64,000 bases of DNA from Candidatus Thalassarchaeum betae (GTDB lineage: Archaea > Thermoplasmatota > Poseidoniia > Poseidoniales > Thalassarchaeaceae): positions 1 to 64,000 of the forward strand of contig JAKUUO010000004.1 of the NCBI GenBank assembly GCA_022448665.1. Direction: 5' to 3'. Numbering within the stretch: the stretch's first letter is position 1; each line of letters starts with the position of its first letter. The notes under the pieces are model-generated. The model was given only the letters and a program-made list of their open reading frames with translations, had not been told where the DNA came from and searched no databases. A program made the translations under genes and the position numbers. Of this stretch, positions 10,101 to 18,300 are shown piece by piece.

Positions 10101-13100
10101 ATGTCACCATGCACCTGAAGAACGGGACCGGTGAGCCCATCACAGCGCTATTCGACAATGATTCCAACAGCTACATGGCTGAGCTGGCGCATGGAGTCTG
10201 GATACTGAATCACACACTCTCCGAGGAGATGCAGGTATGGGAGCAGATCGAGATCGGTGACGAAGACATCGTTGCTGACTACGAGTTCCACATCAGTCAT
10301 CTGATAGTCGGCACGGTCTACTACGACGAGGACATCGAGTCACAGGTTGACGAACCATCCGAAGGCAAGGTGCTGGATCACATCACGGTAGAGTTCCACT
10401 GGGGCGACTTCAGCACCACCACTGACACCAACGGCAGCGGCGACTTCAGCATAATCCTCCCGGAGGACGCGGTGGTGGACGCGACCGTCCAGCTGGCCGG
10501 GGCCCAACTGAACCTCGTCGTCGGGACGAGGTTCACTGTGACCGAGGACGGTCCGATGGTGGACTCTGAGACGTTTGACAACCTGACGATGATTGCTAGG
10601 CCCGGCTACACCGTTGAGGGGCATGTCAACATCAACAGGCCGGACCACCCCTACAACTCCCTCTACGGTGGTTGGGAGCCGGTGACTGCGACCGCCGACA
10701 ACACCGAAACCGATGTGCGCTGGCATGGACAGGTAGAACCCAGTGGGATGTTCCTGATGGTCCTGCCCGAGGGCAACTGGACCTTCAACCTCGATGCAGA
10801 GTGGCTGAGCCCGATGCCTGCAGACCTCTATGTCGACGGCAAGAACGACACCATAGACGTCATGGTTTACCCCTCCAACAGCACCGTAACAATCGATTTC
10901 TTCCTCGACCTCAGCCGTGACAACAACGCTTCCAACGGAACCGCCGTGACCTACCCGTTCACGATAGTCAGCACCGACAGCACAGATGCCCCGTACGAGG
11001 TCCTCGCAAACGGCAGCGAATGGGTCTCCGAGGGCGTGGCGGAGTTGTCTCTAGAACCCGGCTCGTACCGGATCGACGTCGAGACGTCGGACGCCGAGGC
11101 GGGCGACCCGTTCGGCACGAGGATCATGACTGGCGAGCCAGTGTTCGATATCGGGCTCAAAGGCGACTCCGTCGACCGCTCGATCGGATTCGACCCTGAA
11201 TGGAGGATCAACCTCACCTTCACCAACGAGAGCGGGGGCTCGCTGGCAGAGCAACTCGTCAGACTGACCAACACCGAGAGCGGCTGGATGATATCACACT
11301 TCACCGACAGCGAGGGCCGGTGGAACGCGCATGTGCCAGCGGGTGAGTGGGTAGTCACAATCGACGCCTTCGAGACCTCTCCGGGCGTCGAGGAGATCCT
11401 GCGTGACTTGATTTCCGTTTCAGCGGACACCGCTTCAGAAGATCTGGTTTTCTCTACGGGCGAGGTCGCTAGATTCTCGATCACGCTCTACGAGGACTAC
11501 TCGGAGGGGGCGATGGAAGGAATTTCACTAGACCTTGTCTCAGGAGACGGGCTCGGTTTGGTCCACCTCGACTCGACCGACTCCTCAGGCCAGATCCCTA
11601 TCAGAGTGGCCCCTGGCGCCTGGAACGTTGAGTTCAATCTCACTGAAGACCGAGTGCGTTGGACGGTCGAATCCACGAACGAGTCAGCTTTCGAACTTGT
11701 TGCCGGCGACAACCCCGATGTCAACGTAACTGCCTCCAAATTTATTGAGACAGGCTCTAACGTGTTCTGGGACTTCGATGATGACAACCGTTCGGATGTG
11801 GGTGAAGGAGTCTCTAATGTTACTATTCACCTCAGTTCGGAAGATAGCGACCTAACCACAGTTACCAACCTAACCACAGTTACCAACAATAATGGTGATT
11901 GGAGGGCCTTTGTCCCTGCAGGAAGCTTTTGGGAGTTGCATACTGAAATCGCAGGATTCGCCGATCAGCATAACCTATTGCAGATGGTCATTGACCCCGC
12001 TTGGACCGATATTGAACTAACTGCGGGAGAGGTAGAGGTCAAAGGCAATGTCTCATACATCAATGAACAGCAATTCTCGCTAATCAGTGACTCTATTATT
12101 CTGAAGCTTCTCCCGGTTAGTGGCTTCGAGCGTGATACAATTGTTCCCGACAAGATTCTGATTAATGGCTCTTGGACGGGGGGATGGGAAGCACAGATTG
12201 AACCCGGTAATTGGGTTCTAAGAGTGACCTCAGTGGAAAACAACCTGGTTGCCATGGCCTTAGTGGAAGCAGGTGTTGTCGAAGGAGCGGAGATTGATGT
12301 CGAATTGAAAGTTGGTGGGTGGCTGAATCTCCCAACATCATGGATAGACTACGAAGGAGATGAGCACACATTAGCGGTTCTGGAAACCGAAAACGCAGAG
12401 ATAATCAATTCTCCCGACCCAATAATCAACATAGGGGCCGGGATGAGTTGGAATTCTTCGGTCGATGAGGAGGGCAATCTTAGGATACTACTACCGAGCG
12501 GAAGAATTGACGTATCGTGTACGGCACTGATTGTCCAGCGGAATCTCACCATGGAGTACGAAGGCGAGCAAGGAGTGGATATTCGTGTCAACCAAGAAAC
12601 TCCTCCCACAACGCTGAATCTCATTAGGGAGGCGAGTCAATACATCATCAGTTACATGATCAATAATTCTCAATGGAATGAATCCGAGGATTTTGATGTT
12701 GACATTACTACTTCCCTTCCAACTGACAATGGTGGCTATGAAGCAGTGTACTATCACTTGGGCGTGCAGTACGATGGACACGAAACATTCCAGACATATA
12801 CTGCCTACCCGTTACTTGAGGGAGGAACCGCCGGCCTGCCCCTCAATGAAGGCGACGGTGGTTGGACGGTCGAACTCCACAACGGCTCGGGAATCTGGGG
12901 CGAGGAGACCAATATCTCGATGGGCTTGGATTCAATAACCAACTTCACCGAATTGCACGTCCGCATAATACCCCCAAATCAGAGTGTTGCCCACTATATA
13001 GAAGGGGGTGGACAGGTCACGATTTTCTTCAAGGATAACCCAGTTACATATTTCCACAATTACCACGACATCCGTGTCAACATCCCACAATTACACGGTT

Positions 13101-13879
13101 TCGAACTTACCGAACCGATGGCTGAGACTTATGGAATTTATCCGGGAACCTCTTCTGGAATTGGAGTGAAACTCACTAATTCCGGCAATGGAGATGAGAT
13201 GTTCACCTTCGAGTTCGACGACTCGGAGTTGCCCGATTATTGGGAGAGGACTGGACCCATCACGCATACGCTGGGAGCTTTTGTCCAGACAACACACACT
13301 GTGACGATCAGGGCACCTGCAAACGCCAGTGATGAGGATTTCAAGATTTACGTGACCGTCCGTGACAGCGCTAACAACACCTACTCGGATGTCGAGATAC
13401 ACATTCAGACCTCTCGACCCGTACTGAGTATCGATTTCCATCAGCTCTATGGCGGCGGAATAGATTTGGTCTCCGGGCAGACAGCGCTGTACTACGTGAA
13501 TGTCACGAACTCGGGGCTAATCGATGCCATAATGGTGCAGTTGAACGGGACGCTGTGCAGTGACGTCAACTGCAATTCGGCGCTCCCCGTGAAGGGGACA
13601 GATATCGGGGACATAGCCGCGTCCTCTACGGTAACCTTCGAGATATTACTCGACCTGTCGGATATCGATCCGGCCACGTACTACGTGCAGTTCGAAATCA
13701 ATGCGACAGGATTCGACTCCGTCGAGGAATACGACTCTCAGCAGGTCAAGGTCCGCTCGGCTCCGATCGAGGAGACGACGGACTGGATCACTTGGCTGCT
13801 GGGTGGCCTGCTGGTGGTGGCTCTGCTGCTGTTGACTAGGAGCGGCGGCGGAAGGCGAAGGTCGAGCGCCCCCTTCTGA
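4103..13879 (+). CDS. aglB: Oligosaccharyltransferase AglB/STT3 with giant extracellular C-terminal extension
   Basis: AglB transfers lipid-linked glycan to Asn in N-X-S/T sequons on the outer membrane face. The first ~830 residues are polytopic membrane helices. They carry the lumenal Asp motif (GGSDPWYMKR), the DXD-type motif (GLADHDAF) and the TIXE-type motif (GTIGEAQ). The soluble domain has the hallmark WWDYG near residue 947. Normal AglB proteins end around 900-1,000 residues, but this one runs to 3,258. From about residue 1,390 it is a chain of carboxypeptidase-regulatory-like and Ig-like beta domains, full of NXS/T sequons, ending in one transmembrane helix and a short Arg-rich tail. 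GGTGAT at 4095-4100 supports starting at ATG 4103 or 4106. The membrane-anchored protease and beta-helix protein downstream suggest a surface-biogenesis block. Composition becomes AT-richer at about 11,740-13,200. Confidence 0.93.
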   Translation: MMYDNIGAAGSAVPSSGLASVPAVLATLLVLFLGADYAANGAMENDGYAQILILPAVAALAAALGRTGAVASLGSHTMHRAMVTSSFIAAAVIISMAYKLFESVGNLGAFTFAFVGISTFFLVLSGRREESTILLATVVGFHLGISHAANSAMDLSTWAGNPEDLIDVERAAAASVFFAFWAVSIVAGAMMAILFRGKLDSAGNGSWFEDLPNSPGRAMVIAFGLILAVQAIPLFWLGQISDIGTFFEHKYLGPVWAFFTTAIILFVVFCHAERWRVIGALVAINWILYTVGHLHEIGNGFPDPLNSDDLMSTFSWFFIAFWLNVAGIMLASRGYFGDIAPRHESSELRKWWGKHSYGIILGLAVFVALAVRIGWNVLPAMNATGTGIWDMTGGSDPWYMKRVVDYIIAERSHFIFDHDRAYPMGAINPRPPLFSWSLALGGLSLSWLLEMPADEAVWWSVTAFPAIFGALIVLPLAAIARRVHSNTAGLVTAWLIALMPGHISHSTFGLADHDAFALLFISLAFYFWVRAIDGLGTERLFTRPSSNPLYLLAGIRETWHRNPRSMAYATLSGISFATVALGWKGFVYGPGILFLAFAGQIVLNMFRHRDSLPLTSAALQMLLTAFVIPLPFYNWPGLNLLFDPSGFQPMFYIIGFTIALGWVSSAFRDKPWLLVLGSGTLLLGGILAILYVLQYYEIYNGWDILFTGGFYFSKNKIFGTIGEAQAPSRGVLFASYGPIVSLIAVGCALLLMWRGARREQQSSLLLGLWVLIATYMAWSAGRFIFNATPAMAVVGGLGIAMLWKAANFSGFAKEWRRSGIGTPRTRFKSVWPATKKHSTVPALLLVLLLVASQHTTYGIDSGIPRGEPSATDVDQVIHDIAPDIMRLEALGLSILNSADYNPESGQLWYMNTFGPGFNSGSWNLAYEWLSEQDADVGFSQRPAFVSWWDYGFQALASGQHPTVADNFQSGIPNSGGMLLSKNQDDTLALFIATLSQGDRRYNGGGFSDEFAASLSNTLNEEQLEEYDSILSIGVNDQAFVLGRSMAVMATDNDVELLHGHRLNSSGMPGDEEWVVMIGGTQMGNSTTDESEALGLFNATRMNSAEFEIKATHYVIGGYRYTSDLIEDFDDVSTSLHRTNARLALSRAFLIEAFDMNDLADIYHGITNLDYDVQNYEGSLGETITRNNEIRYFAIDNRLYPLGGAYYADYEYHRGQTTGIFHAPTGLSGLDMQDYISTVYDTQRGDGPIIPRTAQEYEAEYLNDIIRQSSGAAADASETIRLVDIDYQQQPAFFETMVARFYVGYGTSTLGLPGDAEQPAPHFYTSGTPGSYLESAYPLPGAMMNHFVLSNWYDSERCELLENGSQVDESCTNPNVGSANTQVKIMKYYSGATLEGTVELDGFGPVPNARVMIERDAFSGEESADENGHVADGDDRTYWIPIGVTDADENGRFSFTVPAGKLRISAFFGEPDLDAARSVIMTTDIGQTLGDIFQENTPNRDVNPITGILANVSGSTWLSETIINVSGSAGHSNGEEVVYGNLSVAPSYATGRLVWSGAEFFDGDPLTNVSIEISPSWDQVQLEPYTVDTSSGVVEGYDLSFQGIGEVTFTGEGTVFSQGIVTVSDFTGNYTQTVFHNHSLTGDGQFSGSGTLSGTVSDDVEIGICDYGIDTISVQNGGSGYDNSTVVSFEGGSGSGATAHAVQTNGSISDIIITNGGTGYLSTDAEEITVSFGNTSGTGASTSIATMTDAFVPLNSSVCTLDDGDYLLQGTMNATGRYTSDGSSSFIRTLSHSTLVGSGEFTVDTTEELDSYGTINGTFSSASGEGIFSGPMVQPGTFHVVDAVPGMYDLTVVFEDGTRIELDDGFSIPLIGSSQTSKVEIAGGSISGLLVDTSGEPVEGAVMLLDNESTASDATLDCGETRTAPCLIVPDEHGAFEFGPIIPGNYTAQIDIDADGFPEISEFYVFDSTFDGAFEFPSPVPDTSDLTFRLLQDGTNVPDLNVTMHLKNGTGEPITALFDNDSNSYMAELAHGVWILNHTLSEEMQVWEQIEIGDEDIVADYEFHISHLIVGTVYYDEDIESQVDEPSEGKVLDHITVEFHWGDFSTTTDTNGSGDFSIILPEDAVVDATVQLAGAQLNLVVGTRFTVTEDGPMVDSETFDNLTMIARPGYTVEGHVNINRPDHPYNSLYGGWEPVTATADNTETDVRWHGQVEPSGMFLMVLPEGNWTFNLDAEWLSPMPADLYVDGKNDTIDVMVYPSNSTVTIDFFLDLSRDNNASNGTAVTYPFTIVSTDSTDAPYEVLANGSEWVSEGVAELSLEPGSYRIDVETSDAEAGDPFGTRIMTGEPVFDIGLKGDSVDRSIGFDPEWRINLTFTNESGGSLAEQLVRLTNTESGWMISHFTDSEGRWNAHVPAGEWVVTIDAFETSPGVEEILRDLISVSADTASEDLVFSTGEVARFSITLYEDYSEGAMEGISLDLVSGDGLGLVHLDSTDSSGQIPIRVAPGAWNVEFNLTEDRVRWTVESTNESAFELVAGDNPDVNVTASKFIETGSNVFWDFDDDNRSDVGEGVSNVTIHLSSEDSDLTTVTNLTTVTNNNGDWRAFVPAGSFWELHTEIAGFADQHNLLQMVIDPAWTDIELTAGEVEVKGNVSYINEQQFSLISDSIILKLLPVSGFERDTIVPDKILINGSWTGGWEAQIEPGNWVLRVTSVENNLVAMALVEAGVVEGAEIDVELKVGGWLNLPTSWIDYEGDEHTLAVLETENAEIINSPDPIINIGAGMSWNSSVDEEGNLRILLPSGRIDVSCTALIVQRNLTMEYEGEQGVDIRVNQETPPTTLNLIREASQYIISYMINNSQWNESEDFDVDITTSLPTDNGGYEAVYYHLGVQYDGHETFQTYTAYPLLEGGTAGLPLNEGDGGWTVELHNGSGIWGEETNISMGLDSITNFTELHVRIIPPNQSVAHYIEGGGQVTIFFKDNPVTYFHNYHDIRVNIPQLHGFELTEPMAETYGIYPGTSSGIGVKLTNSGNGDEMFTFEFDDSELPDYWERTGPITHTLGAFVQTTHTVTIRAPANASDEDFKIYVTVRDSANNTYSDVEIHIQTSRPVLSIDFHQLYGGGIDLVSGQTALYYVNVTNSGLIDAIMVQLNGTLCSDVNCNSALPVKGTDIGDIAASSTVTFEILLDLSDIDPATYYVQFEINATGFDSVEEYDSQQVKVRSAPIEETTDWITWLLGGLLVVALLLLTRSGGGRRRSSAPF
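11851..11886 (+). repeat. Perfect 18-bp tandem duplication inside aglB
   Basis: The 18-mer CCTAACCACAGTTACCAA occurs twice with no spacer and encodes LTTVTN twice. Both copies lie in the AT-richer part of the extension and keep the frame. Zero divergence suggests a recent slippage event. Confidence 0.9.
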
Positions 13880-13944
13880 GGCCTCGATGACCACCTATAG
13901 GGCTATGACTCGTCTAACCCGCGCGTGAAGGCGGAGCGGTCGAG

Positions 13945-15183
13945 ATGCAGCCCAAGGACAACCTCGAACTGCTGCCCGAGCCAGAAGAGCCGAGGATGCT
14001 GACCACAATCGACTCCGACGCTCCCGGATACCCGGGCGAGGCCTACGGCATCACAGATGAGGAGGCCAAGGAACTCAGATGGCCTGCGACCCCGCTAAGG
14101 AAGATTCTGTGGCCTTGGGGTGCGATTACCTTCGCTGTAGGGACCGTCTTCCTCCTAGTCGTGATGCCGTACATCAATGCCTATCTGGCTCCTGTTCTGC
14201 CTGAGTCCGAATGGGCCTACGAGTCCACAGGGATCAGGGAACTGCAAGACTCAGGACTCACCGGTGAAGGGGTCCATGTCTGCATTGTGGACACAGGCAT
14301 CGACCTCGAACATCCCGATTTCGAGAACCTCAGCCTCGCCGGGTTCCGTGACTTCTACGAGGGCCAGCACGATGACATCAGGGACATCGGGGAGGAGTTC
14401 CACGGTACTATGATGGCCGGTCTGCTGGTAGCCGACGGCAAGTACTACGGTGCAGCCCCAGGGGTCGACCTATCGATCGCCCTGGCACTCAGTCCTGCTG
14501 GTACCTCCGGCCAGGAGGACAGGGTCGCACAGGCGATCAGATGGTGCAGGATCACCCAGGGGGCCGACATAATCAGTCTGAGCCTAGGCAGCGACCCCGG
14601 CAGCGGGATGGGCATTCAGTCCGAGACCGTCATGGCCGTCCAAGAGGCGTTGGACGCTGGCATCTTCGTGGTCGCCGCAGCGGGAAACACAGGTGATGAC
14701 GACAGCATCGGGGACGTTTCTACGCCAGCGAACCTCGAGGGGGTCATCGCAGTGGGCGCATCGAGCAGGAACGGGAACGCCTGGTCAGCCAGCGCCGAGG
14801 GATCGCTCCTAGACCCCTACACAGGGGAGAACAGGTCCTACCCCAATCAGAAGCCGGAGGTCTCCGCCCCCGGCGTCCTTCTGTTCTCCACAGCCTCGAC
14901 TGAGATATCCCCTCCCTACGCCTACTCCTCCGGGACCAGTGACTCCACTGTACTGGTCACCGGGGCCCTCGCGCTGATCTTGGAACTGCACGGCGAGGCA
15001 CTGGCTGGAGACGACGGGACCTTCGATTCAACCGAGATGGCCATCGTGAAGAGAGCCCTCGCGAGTTCCTGCGACAAACAAGCCATCGGAGGGAGTCCGC
15101 ATGACCCCAATGGCGGCTATGGGCTTCTGGATGCCGTTCAGTGGGCATCTGAAATAGCATTCGAACTCAATCTGGACGTTTAG
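13945..15183 (+). CDS. Membrane-anchored subtilisin-like serine protease (S8)
   Basis: This 412-residue peptidase has an N-terminal cytoplasmic stretch, one transmembrane helix near residues 57-80, and an external S8 domain. Catalytic residues are visible: Asp116 in VDTGID, His153 in FHGTMMAG and Ser332 in SGTSDS, with oxyanion Asn248 in AAAGNTG. The motif after the serine departs from the usual GTSMATP, lacking both the Met and the Pro, so substrate fit may be unusual. There is no signal-peptidase site, so the N-terminal helix probably acts as a signal anchor. It follows aglB by 65 bases and precedes a surface protein, which suggests processing or turnover of surface proteins as an inference. 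A CTATAG tract near 13,895-13,900 is a possible TATA box, and a GGCGGAGCGG stretch precedes the ATG. Confidence 0.9.
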   Translation: MQPKDNLELLPEPEEPRMLTTIDSDAPGYPGEAYGITDEEAKELRWPATPLRKILWPWGAITFAVGTVFLLVVMPYINAYLAPVLPESEWAYESTGIRELQDSGLTGEGVHVCIVDTGIDLEHPDFENLSLAGFRDFYEGQHDDIRDIGEEFHGTMMAGLLVADGKYYGAAPGVDLSIALALSPAGTSGQEDRVAQAIRWCRITQGADIISLSLGSDPGSGMGIQSETVMAVQEALDAGIFVVAAAGNTGDDDSIGDVSTPANLEGVIAVGASSRNGNAWSASAEGSLLDPYTGENRSYPNQKPEVSAPGVLLFSTASTEISPPYAYSSGTSDSTVLVTGALALILELHGEALAGDDGTFDSTEMAIVKRALASSCDKQAIGGSPHDPNGGYGLLDAVQWASEIAFELNLDV

Positions 15184-15242
15184 AAGCGTCAATTGTGCTT
15201 CACTGCCTTGCAATCAAAGACTTCTCCTCATTTTTCCTAATG

Positions 15243-15257
15243 CGAGCCTACGGCTCG
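15243..15257 (+). repeat. C-TAC-G hairpin element, copy 2 (upstream of surface protein)
   Basis: CGAGCC, TAC, GGCTCG: a perfect 6-bp stem around TAC. It begins 60 bases after the protease stop and ends 12 bases before the GATTAAAT promoter-like box. No T tract follows directly, although a T/C-rich run lies just before it at about 15,222-15,237. Confidence 0.65.
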
Positions 15258-15269
15258 ATACTACCCTAT

Positions 15270-15277
15270 GATTAAAT
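15270..15277 (+). promoter_or_regulatory. TATA-like box of a leaderless promoter
   Basis: GATTAAAT is centred 27 bases before ATG 15301. Archaeal TATA boxes lie about 26-27 bases before the transcription start, so this predicts a leaderless mRNA beginning at that ATG and argues against the upstream in-frame ATG 15268. Confidence 0.55.
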
Positions 15278-15300
15278 CCGTTCCCGATTCCCCACGACGC

Positions 15301-18300
15301 ATGCCTCGCAGTCAGAGAAGGCGCAGTCACTTCATCGTCATGCTGATGCTGACGAGCCTGTTCGTCGCTCTCGTTGGTCCGGCAGCCCCGGTCTCAGCCA
15401 ACAACGAGACGACCTCAGGGACCATCTCCGGCACCGAGACCTGGTGGGGCAACCACGACCTGACCGGCGACGTCGTGATAGCATCCGGGGCCAAGCTTAT
15501 CATCCAGCCTGGAACGAATGTCAACTTCCCCAACGGCACTCACCTCGATGTCCGCGGCAACCTGTGTGCTGGGGTCATGAACTGCGGAGCCGCAGGCAAT
15601 GCCAACACCGCGCAGAGGATCAACTTCCACTGGAACGACCCTGCAAACAGCAGCGCCACCGGCGAGTGCTATGGCATGAGCCATGGGAACCAGGAGATCT
15701 TTGTGAGGGACCCCTCCTGCTACGAAGGCGTACTGATCCGCAACTCAATCGACCTGTCCGAGAGTGGATTCAGGTACATCAGGATCGACGGGGCGTGGGG
15801 AATACCCATGTACATTCAGTCAGTCTACGAATGGCGCTACGGCGCACTGGTCATCGATGGTGCCAGCCCCACATTGACCGAGATCGAGTTCACTGACATC
15901 AACACTACCAGCCTGCTGACCACGAACCTCGCTCAGCCCCGGCTCGTCGGCGGCGAGTACACGGTCGGAACCGACGACGAGAGCGATGTGAGGGGCTCGG
16001 CGGTGCAGATCTACAGTTCGGGCACTCCGGTTACGCCGTTGATACTCGAGTCGCCGAACTTCATCGGGACCAACGTCGGCTGTGGCCGATGGGACCCGAG
16101 CCGACCAGTGCTCTGGGCCGAGGACACTTTCATCGAGGTTGACGGTGCGACCGCTGTCGGTGACTACGGCCTGAGCCTGCGTCACTCCTCGGGCAGTATC
16201 ACAAACTCGGAGCTGAACGTCAACTGCAATGGGATAGACATCAACAGCAGGAAGTCTGTCGGTAACGTGGATTACTCCATCGATGTAATCTCCAATGAGA
16301 TCACAACTGCTGACGGCTCCCCCATCACCGTCTTCGACGGCGGTCTTGTTCGCATCGCGGACAATGACCTCCAAGGCGCGGACGAAGCTTCGGGGATATC
16401 GATTGAGTCGAGCGAGGTACAGGTCCTCAACAACGACATCGGCCCGATTGGCGGCTGGAACGGGCTGTGGATGCTCGGCTCATTCGACGTGGTGGCCGAG
16501 AACAACACCATCCACGACACTGCTAGGGAGCCTATACGTGCAGGAGAGTACGGCTCCCAATCACCAAACCCCCAGGCAGCGCGAGTCTATCTGGCCAACA
16601 ACTCGATCACCTCTGACGGGACGGGCTCCTGTCAGGCCACCAAGTACGATGACTGGGGTGGTGACTTCACCTGCCCTGCGGTCCACGCTTACAGGACCGG
16701 AGTCTCGATGTTCGACAACACCATCAACATCCCCGACACCGGTGACGCCGACGGAATCAGGGCCGTGGGCGCGCTTCTGGACATCCAGCGGAACACCTTC
16801 AACATACCAGGCACAGGTGCAATCGTCACGAACTACGACGACGGCTATGCAGGCTCACAGCAGTACGGCACCCTCGCCTTCTTCTCACAGAACTCATGGG
16901 CGGGAGTCGGGATGACGTACAACGTCACCAAGAGCTCGATTACAGTGCAGTCGGAGTACATCCCGAGCCCGCCTCCTGGCGAGTACCCGGTCCGGCTGCT
17001 CTGGTCCGATCAAGAGGCGTACCCTCCCAACGACTACCAGACGAACATCCGTCCGACGTTCGTCAAAGACTGCGCCAACTGCGCCAACATGACCCCACGG
17101 GGGTTCCCGCTCGCCATTAACATGGACAACAACTCGACTACCTTCACCTTCGCCAACCTGTCCAATCTCGACCGCAGCAAGATCTACATCGACACCACAC
17201 CCTCGCCTCCGACGGTTCAGGTTCGTGTTGCCACGATGGTTCGCTTCCAGACTCTGGTCAATGGCGAACGGGTCGCTGGTGCTAATGTGCTGATCGAGGA
17301 CGCACTGGGCAACGACATGTACTCCCTGTACACGAAAGGCGATGGCTACACACAGTGGTTCGCCCTACCATCGAACTTCCATCTCGACATCAGAGGCCTA
17401 GGGGGTGGCGACAACCCTAACCACTTCGCCATGGACGAGTACGAGGACTCCTGTTCAGACGGGATCGATAACGACGGCGACCTGACGATTGACACCGCTG
17501 ACGAAGACTGCGACACGCTATCTGGAACCCGGGAACTCTCTCGCTACTACTACACCGCCTACAGCTTCGGCTTCGGCTACGACCAGGGAGAATTCACCTT
17601 GACAGATACCACCCTGCAGGACACAATCAACCTCCTCAACATGGCCCCGACGGTCTTTGTCACGCAGTCTGACGGCCATTCCTACCGTAGAGTGGTCAAC
17701 GTATCTGGCAGCGCCCATGACGGACAGCTGGCCGGAATCTACGCCACCGACGAGTTGGCTCAGTGGGACCAAGGCGGCTACGTCCACGAAGTGCAGGTCA
17801 AAGACCCCTTCACGAGCGAGTGGAGCAATGCGGGACTGGCCGTGGACACCAGCGGAATGGACAGGGGACAGGTCACTAGGACAAACAGGCCGTTCAGCTC
17901 ATGGTACTACGAGATCGACATGAGCCACCGGGAAGAGGGCGACTACGTCTTCGAGTTCAGGGCATTCGACGGTATTGACTACAGCCCGGTCATCTCCAAG
18001 ATCATCAAACTCAACACCCAGCCCCCGACCATCACTGTGACGTCCCCGAGCTCGTTCTCGACACACTCGGAGGGAACTGTGACCTTCGAGGGCACCGCTT
18101 TCGACTACTACGGCTGCCCAATACAGTGCAGCGTCGACATCCAGGACATCTTCTTCCATATCGAAGGCCCCGATTTCGACATCACCACCCCTGCCGAAGG
18201 AGGCCCTGATTGGAGTTGGACTTGGGACTTCAGCGGCCAGCCCCGCCAGAGCGCAACTTACACGTTCACAGTTTGGGCCTCGGACACCGACTTCTGCGAG

